Source of the DNA: Armillaria gallica
Taxonomy: Eukaryota > Basidiomycota > Agaricomycetes > Agaricales > Physalacriaceae
Direction: 5' to 3'
Assembly (NCBI GenBank): GCA_037576215.1
Contig: JBANDB010000021.1
Span: 62,001-126,000, forward strand
Length of the DNA stretch: 64,000 nucleotides
Both the position numbers and the translations under genes were made by a program. This document shows, in pieces, positions 11,160-22,662 of the stretch. The notes below the pieces were generated by a model. The model was given only the letters and a program-made list of their open reading frames with translations. It did no database searches and was not told where the DNA came from. How positions within the stretch are numbered: the first letter of the stretch is position 1; every line of letters begins with the position of its first letter.

Positions 11160-12160
11160 ATCAAAATATTGTTGGTCTCTTGAAAAATCTAGCAGAGCTA
11201 GACGGGCGGGTGGTAGTAGACGTTACGTATAGAGACCAGTCGTGGGTACGACGGTTGGCAAGGATGGAGTCATTAATGGGTAAACGTAGCAAAGGAAACG
11301 CACAAAAATGACATTCAGATAGATAGTAATGCAACATGTATCTACGTATCCACGAAAAGGACACGTATATAGTAAGCAAAGAGTCCTCAGTCGACAATCG
11401 GCCGCATGCAGCGCACTTGATTTTCAGCATCAGAGTTGCCAAGCTTCAAAAACAATATCGACTTATTGCTCACCTAAAGGTCTAGCCATGCGGCGCGGCA
11501 GCTTGCTTGGTTGCGTCTTTAGATGCCAACCGCGGCTCATGCTTTAGGTGGAGTATCACGTCGGCACCGGGACTCGCACCTCACGACGTGCGTCGTCTGA
11601 AGAAGAGTCAGAACGACATCGAGGTAAACGTGCGGACTCGTCCTCCGCTCCGGATCCATCATCAGTAATGGTTATGTAGGAATCAACCCACCAGTATGGT
11701 TCCCGAAGGGTAGAATATCTCTGGTAAGGGTGCAAAGAGGGACACGGGGCAGAAATATTACGGGGGCACTAAGGAGATGACGATAGTAGATTGCATATAT
11801 ACAACGCTTTAAGGCGACAAGGGACAATCAGGATGATTGTGCCGGGTGCCGAATTCCAGATGTCGGGTTGACGTCCCGAATTGCCGGAAGTAGACAAAAA
11901 AAATATTGCACATCTCCTTGTTTCACATCCTGAAACGGACAGCTCCGCGGCAGTACCATAACTATTGTGTAGAAGAAGAGCAGATATATCATAGTTCTGC
12001 GAAACGCGAATAATGAAATGCATTAAAAGATCGGTATTTGGAGATGGCGCAATCAAACATCTGAAGTATGTGGTGAGTCAGGATATCCGCAGATAATTGA
12101 CGAGCTTGTTGATTGTAGTGCAAAAGCGGGGTCGCAAATTCAACACTTACAAGCAGATAT
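11160..12160. other. Non-coding part of left arm
   Basis: No supported gene. Bases 11330-11640 pair with 20740-21010 of the right arm. Bases 11780-12000 resemble 29230-29400 of unit X, including the block GTGCCGGGTGCCGAATTCCAG, and are absent from the right arm. Confidence 0.55.
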
Positions 12161-12989
12161 ATACTTGAATGGACGCGCAGCTGTCGAAGATTTGCTGTCC
12201 TCTTTGAAGACGTCCTGTTTCAGCGATTGCCGCCACAGAATTTCATGCAAGTTCCTATTCTTTACGTTTCCGCGAAAATTACACCCGCTCTGCGAGTTAC
12301 AAGACACTGCGGCAGACAGTACCGCCGTGGAAATAGCGAGTTACATCCTGGCGAGTATCTCAACATGCCCCAGGGCGGATTGATTCCTTTACACTGAATT
12401 GACAGTTCAGCTACATATTCTTCCGTAGAGAGTCAGTACTTACCTCACAAACCGTTGCCAGTTCTCGTCCGAAGAGAGAATACAAGATCCAGAGACCGGA
12501 ACCAACAGAATCAAGTCTGTGGTATTTTATTGGTTCGAGTCAAGGTGGCTTCTGTAAACGTTGCTTCAGTTTACTGCGTCGGTGAATCGATATTAGACGT
12601 ACCGTTGATTTGTACGACATGGCTACGAGTAAGGAATAGTAATGCACCGTCCGTAAGCGCAAAGTGGCAAGAATTCGAGCGGTTCTGAAGTAGACACCTC
12701 AGATTATCCGCGAATTGAAAAGACGACCAATCCCAGCCAAAGCGAAGCCCTGGCAAGGGATTGGGCAGACGTCCGACAGCTTCGAAGTCAACAGTCATGA
12801 ACACAACATTTTAAACCCCGATGACCTTCTGATTCAAACAAGTACATCGGGGGATGCGACTGTATAGGCCAGGCCGGCCCGCGACTGTCGTCCTTTGCTT
12901 TACCCGTTGTTTCACGACGGCAGTATTCCCTTGTCTGTATCACAGGATTTATTCCGCTGTGTACACGGCGGCCATCGTAAATATTTCTA

Positions 12990-13288
12990 CGCCACTGTCT
13001 AGTTTCTTGTCTCGTGGCTGGGCTGTCAATGTTTTCACTGGTAGAACGCGCCTCTCCGCTTCCGACAAGGAAAGAACTCCATGAGAAGCCGTATTTGCGA
13101 TGCAGATTTTTGGGTCGGGCAGGTAAGAATTTGTGTCTGAATTAATGTGCCCACGGCTTCCATTTATTGCTCTGACTTGCTCACTTGATTTATACAGGTA
13201 GTAAACGTTGAAATCATAGCGCCGTCTCTACAACTTCTACTGTCAAACATGGGGCCCAAGTCGTACCGCAGTTAAATTTGTCTCACAC
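12990..13288. other. Start of the spacer of inverted repeat A
   Basis: No gene seen. It includes a short piece of unit Y (GGTAAGAATTTGTGTCTGAA near 13122). Confidence 0.5.
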
Positions 13289-13370
13289 GTCTACGGAAAT
13301 CACCGCATCACACCTGAAATGACCACTATGTGTCGGCCGACACAGCCATGCGATAATTCATTCACTACGG

Positions 13371-14072
13371 CTACACTTCTTCTGCACGGCAGTAGCTCGG
13401 GTACAGCAAGTCAAACGGAAATGTATACGATCTAACGAAACGTCCTTGATGATAGAAGTCATATGGCACGTCCCCATAAATCCTGAATCTCTCGGGTGAT
13501 TGTGGAGGAAGTCCATTATCATCGAGGGCAGCCACAATCTTGCCCTCAGTCTCCGGCCATGGAAATCCCCTTGTACTACTGACCACTTTGGCGTCTCCTC
13601 CAACATGTTGAGGGTTGCCATCTTCGTCCACGATATCAAGCCCATACAGACGCAGCGGAGGTTGCGAGACGTTTGGCTTCCAGACTCATATCTGGAGGGC
13701 GGGCGTGAAGGGAAATACCCTGTATAACGCCGTCTCGGACGGTAAGGGAGGCGTCTGCTTGGTGATGAGTGCAGATTATGAGAAGAGAAGAGATAGCCGT
13801 ACCCAGGGATCATGGTGCAACTGTACATTCGCGAGGGCTTCAGAGTCGCGCGTTGATCCAAATGGCCGTGGAACAACAGGCGGCTCCATGGCGGCCGGGT
13901 CGTTGTGGATATATATATATTCGAGCACTTGATTCTCGGCGGAGCGATATTCTAGGATTAATCCTCCTCCAGAACGACTGTCATCGACAGATTGTCGGGG
14001 GAAGACCTCACGATAGACTCTGTGTGAGAGGAGTAAGGAAGCCGGGTTGGTTCTGGGTATGTGCAAATTCAT
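13371..14072 (-). CDS. Repeat-associated small gene family, intact member 2 (217 aa)
   Basis: Exons 14072-13803 and 13754-13371 on the minus strand. The phase-0 intron follows the conserved Trp (HHDPW), as in the genes at 3924 and 22663, and the acceptor is CAG before TPPLPSETALYRVF. Family blocks: SGGGLILEYRSAENQVLEYI, SLQIRVWKPNV, GLDIVDEDGNPQHVGGD, TRGFPWPETEG, FRIYGDVPYDFYHQG and YTFPFDLL. Exon 1 differs most from the other members (DSRSGGG in place of EFPGGG). The N-terminus has no clear signal peptide. A TATTTAAG box lies at 14119-14126. Function unknown. Confidence 0.75.
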
Positions 14073-14118
14073 CTCAGCTGGGGTGATGAATTCTCTCTGA
14101 CGTTCTGTAGCTAAGGCC

Positions 14119-14126
14119 CTTAAATA
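14119..14126 (-). promoter_or_regulatory. TATTTAAG core promoter of the 13371-14072 gene
   Basis: The minus strand reads TATTTAAG 47-54 bases before the ATG. The same element is at 7178-7185 (broken copy) and 23423-23430 (intact member 3), and TATTTAAA is at 19220-19227, all at similar distance from the start codon. Confidence 0.5.
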
Positions 14127-14140
14127 CTAGACCGGTAGAC

Positions 14141-15800
14141 AAATGGTTTATGCGATACATTGTTTGCTGTGGCTGGTCCACAATGCTGCGTCCACGTTTC
14201 TTTGTCGACAATGTTACCAACACAATTAATAAATTTCTATTATCAACACAATGAACGGCATTTATTACCCCAAGTTCAGAAGCTACGACGACTAGTCAAA
14301 CGGACTTCCGTCTTCTTTTCCGTGGCGCCGAGACTTCGTTCCATGCCCTCTGCCTCTACCCAGGACAATGGGACGCCGTTAAACAGTAACTGAGGTACGC
14401 TCCATAGATATTGAACTCAAGACCCTTCTGAATCTTGTCATCGGCAGCTGCACCTCCCACTTATCGCCTAATGCAAGAAAACTAGTCAATGGGGTCGACA
14501 CAAGCACTCCGACACGACCGTCCTATGATGAATGAACAAGCACTCATTCTTTGGCAGGTTTCTAAGCTATGCTTGACCCCCCTCGAAAAGGCGTAAACGA
14601 CGCCGTCGCACTTCCAACAGCAGGCGGCGTCAAGGAAACTCAATAGCACGCAAACTGGGTCTGAATAGTCGGTTCTCAGAGCAGGTGTGCAGTGACGGGC
14701 GCTGCTATCGATAGGACGAGCGTCGTGATGTTGATGGAGCGGGTGGGACATGTGGAGTGTCTTTGCGAGGGGGACACCGAGACATGAGATGACAATCTTT
14801 CTGCATTGCAATTGGTGGATATTAGCGTTTCAACGGGGAGAAAGAGATTGACGTAGCAAAGGAGGCGGCGGGCTTCATATTGGTGGATGACAATTGTAGT
14901 GCGATCTTTCCTGCTGTTGAGTAGGGTGAGTCGTTCCTTTTTTCGTGGTTTATTTCTTCTAACTGGTGTGACCAGGCACGTCAATGTTCCATATGGTGCA
15001 AGGCCTCCTTTCGTTTGGTACAGCTGAGCACAGCTGCGGCCGCCCTGACGCACGTTCAGGGGCTGAGCAATCCGCTAAATGTAATATTTATCAATATTCT
15101 TATGGATGGTGAGCTTTTACCTATGGTGTTGTAGGAGATGGTGTTCATTTCTTCGCAGGTCCTCCGACTCAGGCATAGATCCCACCGTAATGCGACGACC
15201 TCCTGGAAAAAGATGCATCGATTATAATGAAACGAATGCTGTATCGTGTCCTCTTCCCGGTTCGGTTTAGGCGATTATGTTTAGGACGTTGTTCGTATAC
15301 ATCTCTGCTCTCGAAAGCTCCGGGAGTCTTATGACAGCAAGGCTCGTATCAAGATACGACATAGCGACGCTTCGCGCCGCTCCCAAACACGACATTCCTT
15401 ACGCTCATTTTGTCCACGCTGGCCTGTGATGTACTCATCGGCTTCGTCGTCGAGGAAGCCCACCTGACAAATATTGATCCGACACTTCAACGCTACTACA
15501 GGTGCTCTGGCATACCCATTTTTAGTATGACTGATACGCTATCGATTTCCACGTTCCACAGCCTGTCGTATACATACAGTGCCTATGGTTCTCAACCTTA
15601 GTCTATCATAGCCGACTTCTTGTGCTGAACCAACATTTTGATCATCGTTCGTCGCTATCCGTGGCAGTGGGTGTAAGAGACGGTATTTCTTTACTTCAAG
15701 TCTTTTTACTCTTTATCGCATTATGGGCGAGAGTCGCTCTACCAGCAGAGTTACTGCACCCAGCCTGCCTATTCTGCTTCCTGGTTTTCTCCTCCGCTCC
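14141..15800. other. No supported gene
   Basis: I find no convincing coding region. The minus strand has a 125-codon frame near 14676-15053, but it shows no domain. Part of 15400-15800 may be the decayed 5' region of the PCF11 relic that follows. Confidence 0.45.
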
Positions 15801-15804
15801 CTAG

Positions 15805-17202
15805 GTACGGTGGATTAGCCTATCCGTATCCTTCGCCATTTCCTCTAGCACCAGTTCACCATATTGACCCAGCCTCTTTCTGCAAAATTCACAAATCGTC
15901 TTGCTGAACTCTCCGTCACTTCTCGCCCTATCATCCAGGGCTCGCCCACGGGTACACCCGTTTTGCAGATATTGTCGCCCAATGTCTCGAGAACCACATT
16001 CGCAGGGTGAGTCTTCCTTTCCTCGTCGTTATCGTCAGCTGCCACTCGCCACTGTTTGACTGATACCTCATGGTTGTTCGTCTACAATATGTGCGGTGTC
16101 GCTGTCATGTATATGTAGTTTGGTTGCATTTTATTGAGTACAACACCACATAAGACTGTCGATAGGCGATATCGCTCGATATCTTGGCCATCTAGATCTT
16201 TAAATTTGTCACAAATTCTTGTTTTCGCATTCTGCGGATAGCTGACTAATCATTCAGGTGCCTCCGTGGATATCGATGAAGCTCCCGGCCTTCTATCTCC
16301 TCGATATGATCTCCAAGAATATATATGATCCTTACGCTCGCCACTTTGCCGCCTTTGTTGTTCCACTGTTGCTAGAGACTTATGCTGAAGTTGATCCACC
16401 AACTCGTAGCAAGATGGAAGAGCTCGTCCTCACCTCGCGAACCGGATCACCCTCCAGCAAGGAACTGTTTGGCGTATCTTCTCAAGTGTCAATACAGCGC
16501 GGAATATGGGACGATGGAACAACAAGCAGCAGCGTACGTTTCCATGCCAAGCGCAAACTTCATAAGACTAAAGCAGCGATTCAGTCTACCAGCTTCCGTG
16601 GTTCGACGCAGATAACGAAGTCGCCAGTCTTGAGCGAACTGGAATTCATTCTTGGTCAGAAAGAGCGTGCGCGGCAAGCAAATCCTTACGACCTTATCAA
16701 TCAACAACATATAAGTGTTCTTCAGCAAGTAAGTTGCATGTCAGTCTTTTCCGAATTGGTGCTCATCGTCGTTAACAGCTTCGGAAGCTTGTTGAAACTG
16801 GCGTTTCTCAGCAAGAGCTGCAGCAAATCCTTGCCCAGTGACCAGTCCAAACCAGCTTATCTGCTCCCAGCCAATCACACCCTCCGTCGACGCCGCTGCC
16901 GCCGCCACCACCCTTAGACGCTATAGAGTCTAAGCCTTCTATTCTGTCCGTGCCGTCGACTTTGACGCCTGTAACCGATCCGAACGTAGCTCCTGCCAAC
17001 TACGCCGGCCTTCTGTCGTCTTTACTCAAAGCTGGTGTCGTTTCCAACACATGTACGCCGGTCGGTGCCGGTGCAACCGCGAAAGAAGATAAAGCAGAAC
17101 CAGATAATGCCCAATGTCAAGCAGAGCGCTTACCGAGAGCCGATTCTTGCTTATGACGTCCGATTTAACGACGAGCGGAGTAACCAAGGAAGCCTTTCAT
17201 AG
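15805..17202 (+). pseudogene. PCF11: Truncated, decayed copy of PCF11 (pre-mRNA cleavage factor)
   Basis: PCF11 binds the RNA polymerase II C-terminal domain through its CID and acts in mRNA 3'-end cleavage and termination. Here a Tyr/Pro-rich lead (YGGLAYPYPSPFPLAPVHH) precedes the CID. Exon pieces are 15805-16006 (ending FADIVAQCLENHIRR), 16258-16728 (VPPWISMKLPAFYLLDMISK, YDPYARHFAAFVVPLLLETY, ELFGVSSQVSIQRGIW, VLSELEFILGQKERARQANP) and from 16779 (LRKLVETGVSQQELQQILAQ). Splice sites persist (GTGAGT...TTCAG, GTAAGT...AACAG). Lesions: frameshifts near 15890 and 15947, TGA at 16839-16841 in place of a sense codon (CGA by C-to-T would fit), and a frameshift near 17135 before YREPILAYDVRFND. 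The C-terminal half, including the zinc-binding region, is absent. Retained introns argue against retroposition; this looks like a captured genomic piece inside inverted repeat A. Confidence 0.85.
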
Positions 17203-18765
17203 GTGAATAATGTCATGAGTCCGAACTCACAGGTTCAAAACGTAAGGTTGATGAGACGGTGCAACCACGACATAAGCATAAGCATTTTCTTCTCTGTGTG
17301 TAGACATAAGCGCGCATTCTATACTATTTTATCCACGAGAACCCTCTGCATTTTGTACACACTACATGCATTTCATTAGATACACCGGCAATACATTATT
17401 CTGAGCATTCATGTTGTGTATTTAGCGTGACCAATGGAACGTATTAATTCAATTTCGATCTCGATCCTTTAAATGAGACTGACCAGACTTGGACGACAAC
17501 TACTACCTAGGAAGAGGGCAAAAATTGCAAACGCGCTTCAGGTGAGTATCTGCAATAACTTCCACTAACCTTTTTAGTGTCCCCTCGTCGGAACCGGGCT
17601 TTTCTATTCTTCCAGGTTATGCTCCTGAATGGCAACAGAACAGGAAACCGATTACTGATTGGAGCGTTTCTGAGTTGTTGGAGTATTTTTGGACGGCAAG
17701 AAATGCCGCGCGGCTACGAACCCTAAGCTGGAGTGGTTCCTCCCTAGTTATTGACCAGATCCAAAAACCAATGATTCGCGTGGCTCGCGAAGAGGACAAG
17801 ACTGGTTGCGAACGGACTGGCTGAATGCTCTTTGTGGTCTGAAGCAGAGCGAGAACTATCATTCGTGGTTTCGCAGGAGATGGTAATCATATGAAAATAT
17901 CTGCCATTCTGTATATTTGTTTTTACAGTTTCACCTATATGTATTTCTATTCTTTTTTCAAGAGACTGTGGTTTGAGCGAGGCCGTCAACCGGCATATAT
18001 ATTTTGTGACTAGAATATCTACTGGCAACTGTACATGTCAAGTCAAGTGGTAGACCTCGGGTGTCCGCGGAGTTTCGATGTGATGGCAAACATACGGTCC
18101 GAGTCCGACTCGTCCGGACTGGGACGCGCTTGCGCTCTACTCTAGCTACGGACGCGACCACTGTTCCTCCTCTTCATGCCAGAGCGCCACTTTGGCTGGA
18201 GTTCTCGACAACAGTCTTTATAAGCTGAGCTCGCGGAAACCTGGGGTCATTACTTCAGGATCACTAAACCTCGAGTCGAGTCTGCAGACGTCTATATATA
18301 CTATCACCATAGTAGAGCAACCGGATTCTCCTATCTGATTTACGCTATACATGACTCTGACTCCAGACAGAGTAAAGAGCGAAAATTGGCCATTTGACAC
18401 GCGCTGGATTAATGGGTGTGCTTATTCTTTTGTGACTAAATCTGAACTTCTTTATTGGCTTGGATCTATGATAAAAACCAACATGACACAGAACAAAGGG
18501 CTTACTGAGACTCGAGAAAGCCTAAATCCGCAGTAACAAGGAGTAAATGGGAACAGAAACTGTAATCAGAAAGCAGGAAACGAAGAAGCCCTGCGCCGAG
18601 GGATCGGGATGTCAGCTCGATGTCTGAAACTCTTCAGCGCATCTTTTAAAAATATTTGGGCACCGATGTCGTAGTTCGCAGTCACAACTTTTATTGTAGG
18701 AAACCGTTGCGGAATTCTTTCGGGGCGTTCAGGCGTAGAGCCAACTTCACCCTTTGCTCTTGCAT
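17203..18765. other. No supported gene
   Basis: The plus strand near 17620-17820 has a readable stretch (PITDWSVSELLEYFWTARNA) after a good acceptor, but I recognise no family and no flanking exons. The rest shows nothing. Confidence 0.4.
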
Positions 18766-18769
18766 GTAC

Positions 18770-19080
18770 ACTTTATCCGTCAGATCTCAGATGGTGCTCG
18801 CCGGTGGAGGTGGCGTCTGAATACCTCTAGATATCCATTTCTTTCGCAAGTACAGCCAACACACTGGGTCAGTTTTCCTGATGTTCTGCGGCTTCGGATT
18901 GCTTCTCTTTCTTGGCACACCTTGCATTGCACCCGTTTCATCTGAGCTATATTTACTGTCATTCTTATCGCGGTAAAGATAAAGGAACAAGCAGCATAGA
19001 CAAAGGAGCACTGTCCACGAAAAATGCACGCGGATACTGCGCATTCTTCTCTAACTTTCACAACATATCACGCAGCCCTC
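18770..19080. repeat. Dispersed repeat shared with 1370-1700
   Basis: Diverged same-strand copy of the segment at 1370-1700, with the same order of blocks. Confidence 0.6.
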
Positions 19081-19264
19081 ATTTCCCTCCATTAGTCCGC
19101 ACCCGGAAGCTGGTTCGTGTTTGTTACAAGGTAAAAAAAAATCCGAATCGCCTGCTGATTCACATCACCTAGGACTAAGTGACTTTTCGGTGTGATGAAA
19201 TATAAATATAGCATTGTCGTATTTAAACGCACCATCCTCATTGTTTCGTGCTCAAGAACTAGCC

Positions 19265-20021
19265 ATGAACTTGGACAGAGCCAGAACTACTCCTCGGGTA
19301 CCCGCTCTCAGGCTGACATGCCCACGGCCGATTTTTTTACTTCTTCCGCAACCCTCCACTGACGCCTACCCCGGTGGTGGAGTCATTCTCCAGTACCGAG
19401 ATGGTTCGAACCGCGTTCTCGACCGCACCTATCGTCCCTATGACCTCGCTGCAACGTTGGGGTCCGCACCTTGTTAGTCAGTTGTACTCTGGTGTTGATA
19501 TCGGACCGACAGGATTCTTTGATGTCCTCGCAAATGTGCAACAGTACCAGGTCTCCTGGGTATGCCCGTCTCTTCTATTTCAGTAGCCAATCTTATTATC
19601 ATACAGAGGCCACCCCTACCATCTGACACAACGTTGTACAGGATTTTTTCCATTCATAGCATCTCTCAATATCAGGATATGGGATCCCAAGGTGGCGCAG
19701 GTTCCCGGAAGGTCGACACGTTTCTTCGGCCTTGACTTTGTCAGTCTCGAAGGAGATCCTCAACATGTTGGAGCTGATGTCGAAGTGGTGGTGGATAGAC
19801 GAAGCGTACCTGGTGGACCGGAGGTCGAGGGTCAGGCCTTGGTTCCCATTGATGATGTTGACCTCACGTCACCTCAAACGTTTGGCGTTTTTGCTGATGT
19901 CGTATACGAGTTCCATTTTCACAACTATCACATCATATCGCACTCCTTTCCATACAACTCGTTCTACTGGTTTCTTGGGATAAAAGTATTTACGATGGCC
20001 GCCGTGTACACAGCGGAATAG
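19265..20021 (+). pseudogene. Small gene family, broken member
   Basis: From the ATG at 19265 the frame gives PQPSTDAYPGGGVILQYRDG, then shifts near 19455; RWGPHLVSQLYSG and FDVLANVQQYQVSW follow in another frame. The conserved Trp and the intron (GTATGC...ACAG) are kept. In exon 2 a run of six T near 19646 shifts the frame before FPFIASLNIRIWDPKV. Then FFGLDFVSLEGDPQHVGADV and VPGGPEVEG are clear, and the end (FGVFADVVYEF, HSFPYNSF) runs straight into the right arm of inverted repeat A. At least two frameshifts make it a pseudogene. A TATTTAAA box is at 19220-19227. Confidence 0.75.
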
Positions 20022-21486
20022 ATCCTGCGATACAGACAAGGAGATACTGCCGTCGTGAAACAACGGGTTTGAACTTGTAAAGCAAAGTTTAAGCTGTATC
20101 CCGATGTAAGCTTGTTTTAATCAGAAGGTCATCGGGGTTTAAAATGTTGTGTTGACTTCGAAGCTGTCGGACGTCTGCCCAATCCTTTGCCAGGGCTTCG
20201 CTTTGGCTGGGATTGGTCGTCTTTTCAATTCGCGGATAATCTGAGGTGTCTACTTCAGAACCGCTGGAATTCTTGCCCACTTTGCGCTTACGGACGGTGC
20301 ATCACTATTCCTTACTTGTATTAGCCATGTCGTATAAGTCAAGGATACGTTTAATATCGCTTCACTGACACAGCAAACTGAAGCTACATTTGCAGATGCG
20401 ACCTGGCGAAGATCGCGTTAGAATTCCTACCCACGCGAGGGTATTTTGAAACCGCAGGATGTAACTCGCTGTCTCCACGGCGGTACTGTATGCCACCATG
20501 ATGTCCTCGTCTTCCTGTATCGCGCTGAATAGACGTAATTTTCGTGCAATCATCAGGGAACTTGAAAGAGATTCCGTGGCGGTAATCGCTGAAACAAAGA
20601 GGACAGCAAATCTTCGACAGCTTAGCGACCATTCAAGTAATCACTTTCAGTGAGCCGTGGAATAGGATCGAGGACAAGAACCCGTACCCGTGACATGTTC
20701 TTGTGGACAGAGCCGTTGAGATTACCAATTTATTTTGTCAGACTAACCGAGTCCGCACACTTACCTCGATGCCATTTTGACGCGTCTTCAGACGACGCAC
20801 GTCGTGAGGCGTGAGTCTCGGTGCCGGCGTGATACTCCATATAAAGCATGAGCCGCAGTTGCGCAACGAAAGATGCAACCAAGCAAACTGTCGTGCCGCA
20901 TAGCTCTGGAGAGTGATTACGCCAGTAGACCGGGGAGATCTTAAGGTGAGCAACGAGTTGATGGTTTTTGAGGCTTGGCAACTGATGCCGAAAGTCAGGT
21001 GCGGTGCATGCGGACTGAGGACTCTTTACGAGCACGCAACCGGATCTCCAGAGGCAACGGTCTCTGAACTGATCTTAAGACTAGCTGAGGGGTGTGCTTA
21101 TTGGAACCCTATGGCCGGTCTCCGACAGCAGCATCTCAAAAGGTCGCAACTTCTACCTATGCATGCATTTCTTGTTATGTACGTGTCCTTTTCGTGATAC
21201 AGGTTGCATTATCATCCATTTATTTGAATGACATTGTTTCATTTCCCCTGTTTCCTCTATGTTTTCCCATTACTGACTTCATCCTCACCAATCGCCGTAC
21301 ACACGAGTCGTCTAAGTAACGTCCACTACCACCCCGCCTAGATCTTATATCTGATGCCACGTCACGTCTCTTCGTCATCTCACTGCCCGCCAGTAGTCTG
21401 TCATCTTAGCATGACATTGACGCGTGCCAACGTACCCTGGGCCTGGATAGGCGCTCATTGCCGTAACCGGTATCCTCCGGGACGTG

Positions 21487-21494
21487 TATAAAAT
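21487..21494 (+). promoter_or_regulatory. TATA box of the arm gene relic
   Basis: TATAAAAT stands about 18-25 bases before the ATG at 21512. The left-arm copy keeps TATAAACA at the matching place. Such a short distance implies either a very short leader or a start further downstream, at the AIMPTLF Met. Confidence 0.4.
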
Positions 21495-21511
21495 ACCGGA
21501 GCCAGGTCCGG

Positions 21512-22105
21512 ATGAGCCCTCAAGCATTCAGCTTCCTACTATTCGTACGTGTCTCTCTCTTGCGCGCGCCGCTATTGACGCCAATTTTTAGGCAATCATG
21601 CCCACGCTTTTCATCGTCGTAGCGCAAAGCGAACTCATCCATTGGGATGCCTCCGCCCTCGCTGAGGTTCGGGCCTGTCTGATTGGCCTCCAGTCGACCT
21701 TGCGACGCGTTTTCGGGCTCGTAATGGTATTGTAGCTGTCTGGTACGTCCATCACACCTCTTCGCCTCTTTCAGACTGGATCGTTCCGGGCAGATCACTT
21801 CAAAATCACGGCCGCAACCCTCACACTGAGAGTCTCAAGTTATACGGCATGGATAGAATTCTGTTGGGCTCGATTCACTTCGCCCAGTCCCACCGACGGG
21901 ACGCGTGGCTCCCCTGTCAATCTATCGAGGTGTCTCTCAATCGTTTCGTCTCGCGCTGGGCGGTCGTCTCTCGACCAGGGTGTACTATAACCAGGACGAT
22001 CACGTTGATTTTAATGATGAATTGTGAGTATCCCTTTCCCCTTCAAAGACGGGTTGGTTTTTTTGACTGCGTATCGTTCAAAGTGAACTTCGCCACGTAG
22101 GGCAC
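21512..22105 (+). pseudogene. Unrecognised gene relic in inverted repeat A, right copy
   Basis: Exon 1 MSPQAFSFLLF, intron GTACGT...TTTTTAG, then AIMPTLFIVVAQSELIHWDA and EVRACLIGLQSTLRR in phase. One base is then missing relative to the left copy (CGGGCTCG against CGGGACTCG) and the frame closes. Downstream, LKLYGMDRILLGSIHFAQSH and RRDAWLPCQSIEVSLNRF are readable in another frame, as in the left arm. Two diverged copies conserve the same protein blocks, so it was once a gene; its family is unknown to me. Confidence 0.45.
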
Positions 22106-22662
22106 TGTTGAAAAGGACGTGTACATCGAGCATGTATATCATATATGATACTTACTTATGGTTCTGAAAATTATGGGGGTTGAAAACTAGCTGCTAGACG
22201 AGGCAATGGGTCTCTGATATCAACTGATTCTATACTGTTCGTCGGTACTGCACTACCATATATATTAGCAACAGTACTATAGCTCCAATAAATCTGGTTT
22301 AATGCGTTGATCCCTGTGGTACCCCCTTCCGTTGTACCCACTCCTTAGCGCTCTCCCCTCCACCATCTCCTTCTTTCGTATCCACTCCCTAGTCACCGTC
22401 GCATTCATTTGTAATCTTCCTCGATGCCGAGTTCACCTTAGTATTAGAAAAAAATCCGGGGTAAAACGGGGAAGAATCGCGGCTGCTAGACGCAAACGCA
22501 TCGAAATTGACACTTCTGGTCGGTCAACAGTAGACCGAGCTTTGACGTCGCTATTTTCAATAAGCTTAAAACTCATCCATTTCAATTTCTGGGGCAGTAA
22601 TTCACAGAGCTTCCATTGCTACGAAAAATTTGTACTACTTCGTTCAAGGATTGTATTGACGC

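Larger units (their letters stand above)
9571..12990 (+). repeat. Inverted repeat A, left arm
   Basis: Reads as the reverse complement of about 19985-22910. Anchors are GACTTTGTAGATGCTGATGG (9575) against 22880, the segment at 10385-10445 against 22045-22100, 11560-11640 against 20750-20830, 12165-12240 against 20560-20635, and 12890-12985 against 19985-20065. The left arm has roughly 400 extra bases (11660-12100); these resemble part of unit X near 29250. The arms are clearly diverged, so this is not a recent palindrome. Confidence 0.85.
13289..14140. repeat. Duplicated unit of about 853 bp, copy 2
   Basis: Full-length partner of 6346-7199. Ends read GTCTACGG and CCGGTAGAC. This copy carries the undamaged gene, so it is the better candidate for the ancestral or active one. 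Confidence 0.8.

Noticed and set aside
12530..12545. GGTTCGAGTC as a tRNA B box
   Set aside because: No A box, anticodon arm or acceptor stem can be formed around it, and it lies in a dispersed repeat.
15410..15804. Possible N-terminal exons of PCF11 upstream of 15805
   Set aside because: No readable match to the protein and no consistent splice joins; kept out of the pseudogene limits.
17620..17830. Plus-strand stretch with PITDWSVSELLEYFWTARNA as a further gene
   Set aside because: No start, no flanking exons and no family recognised; too little support.
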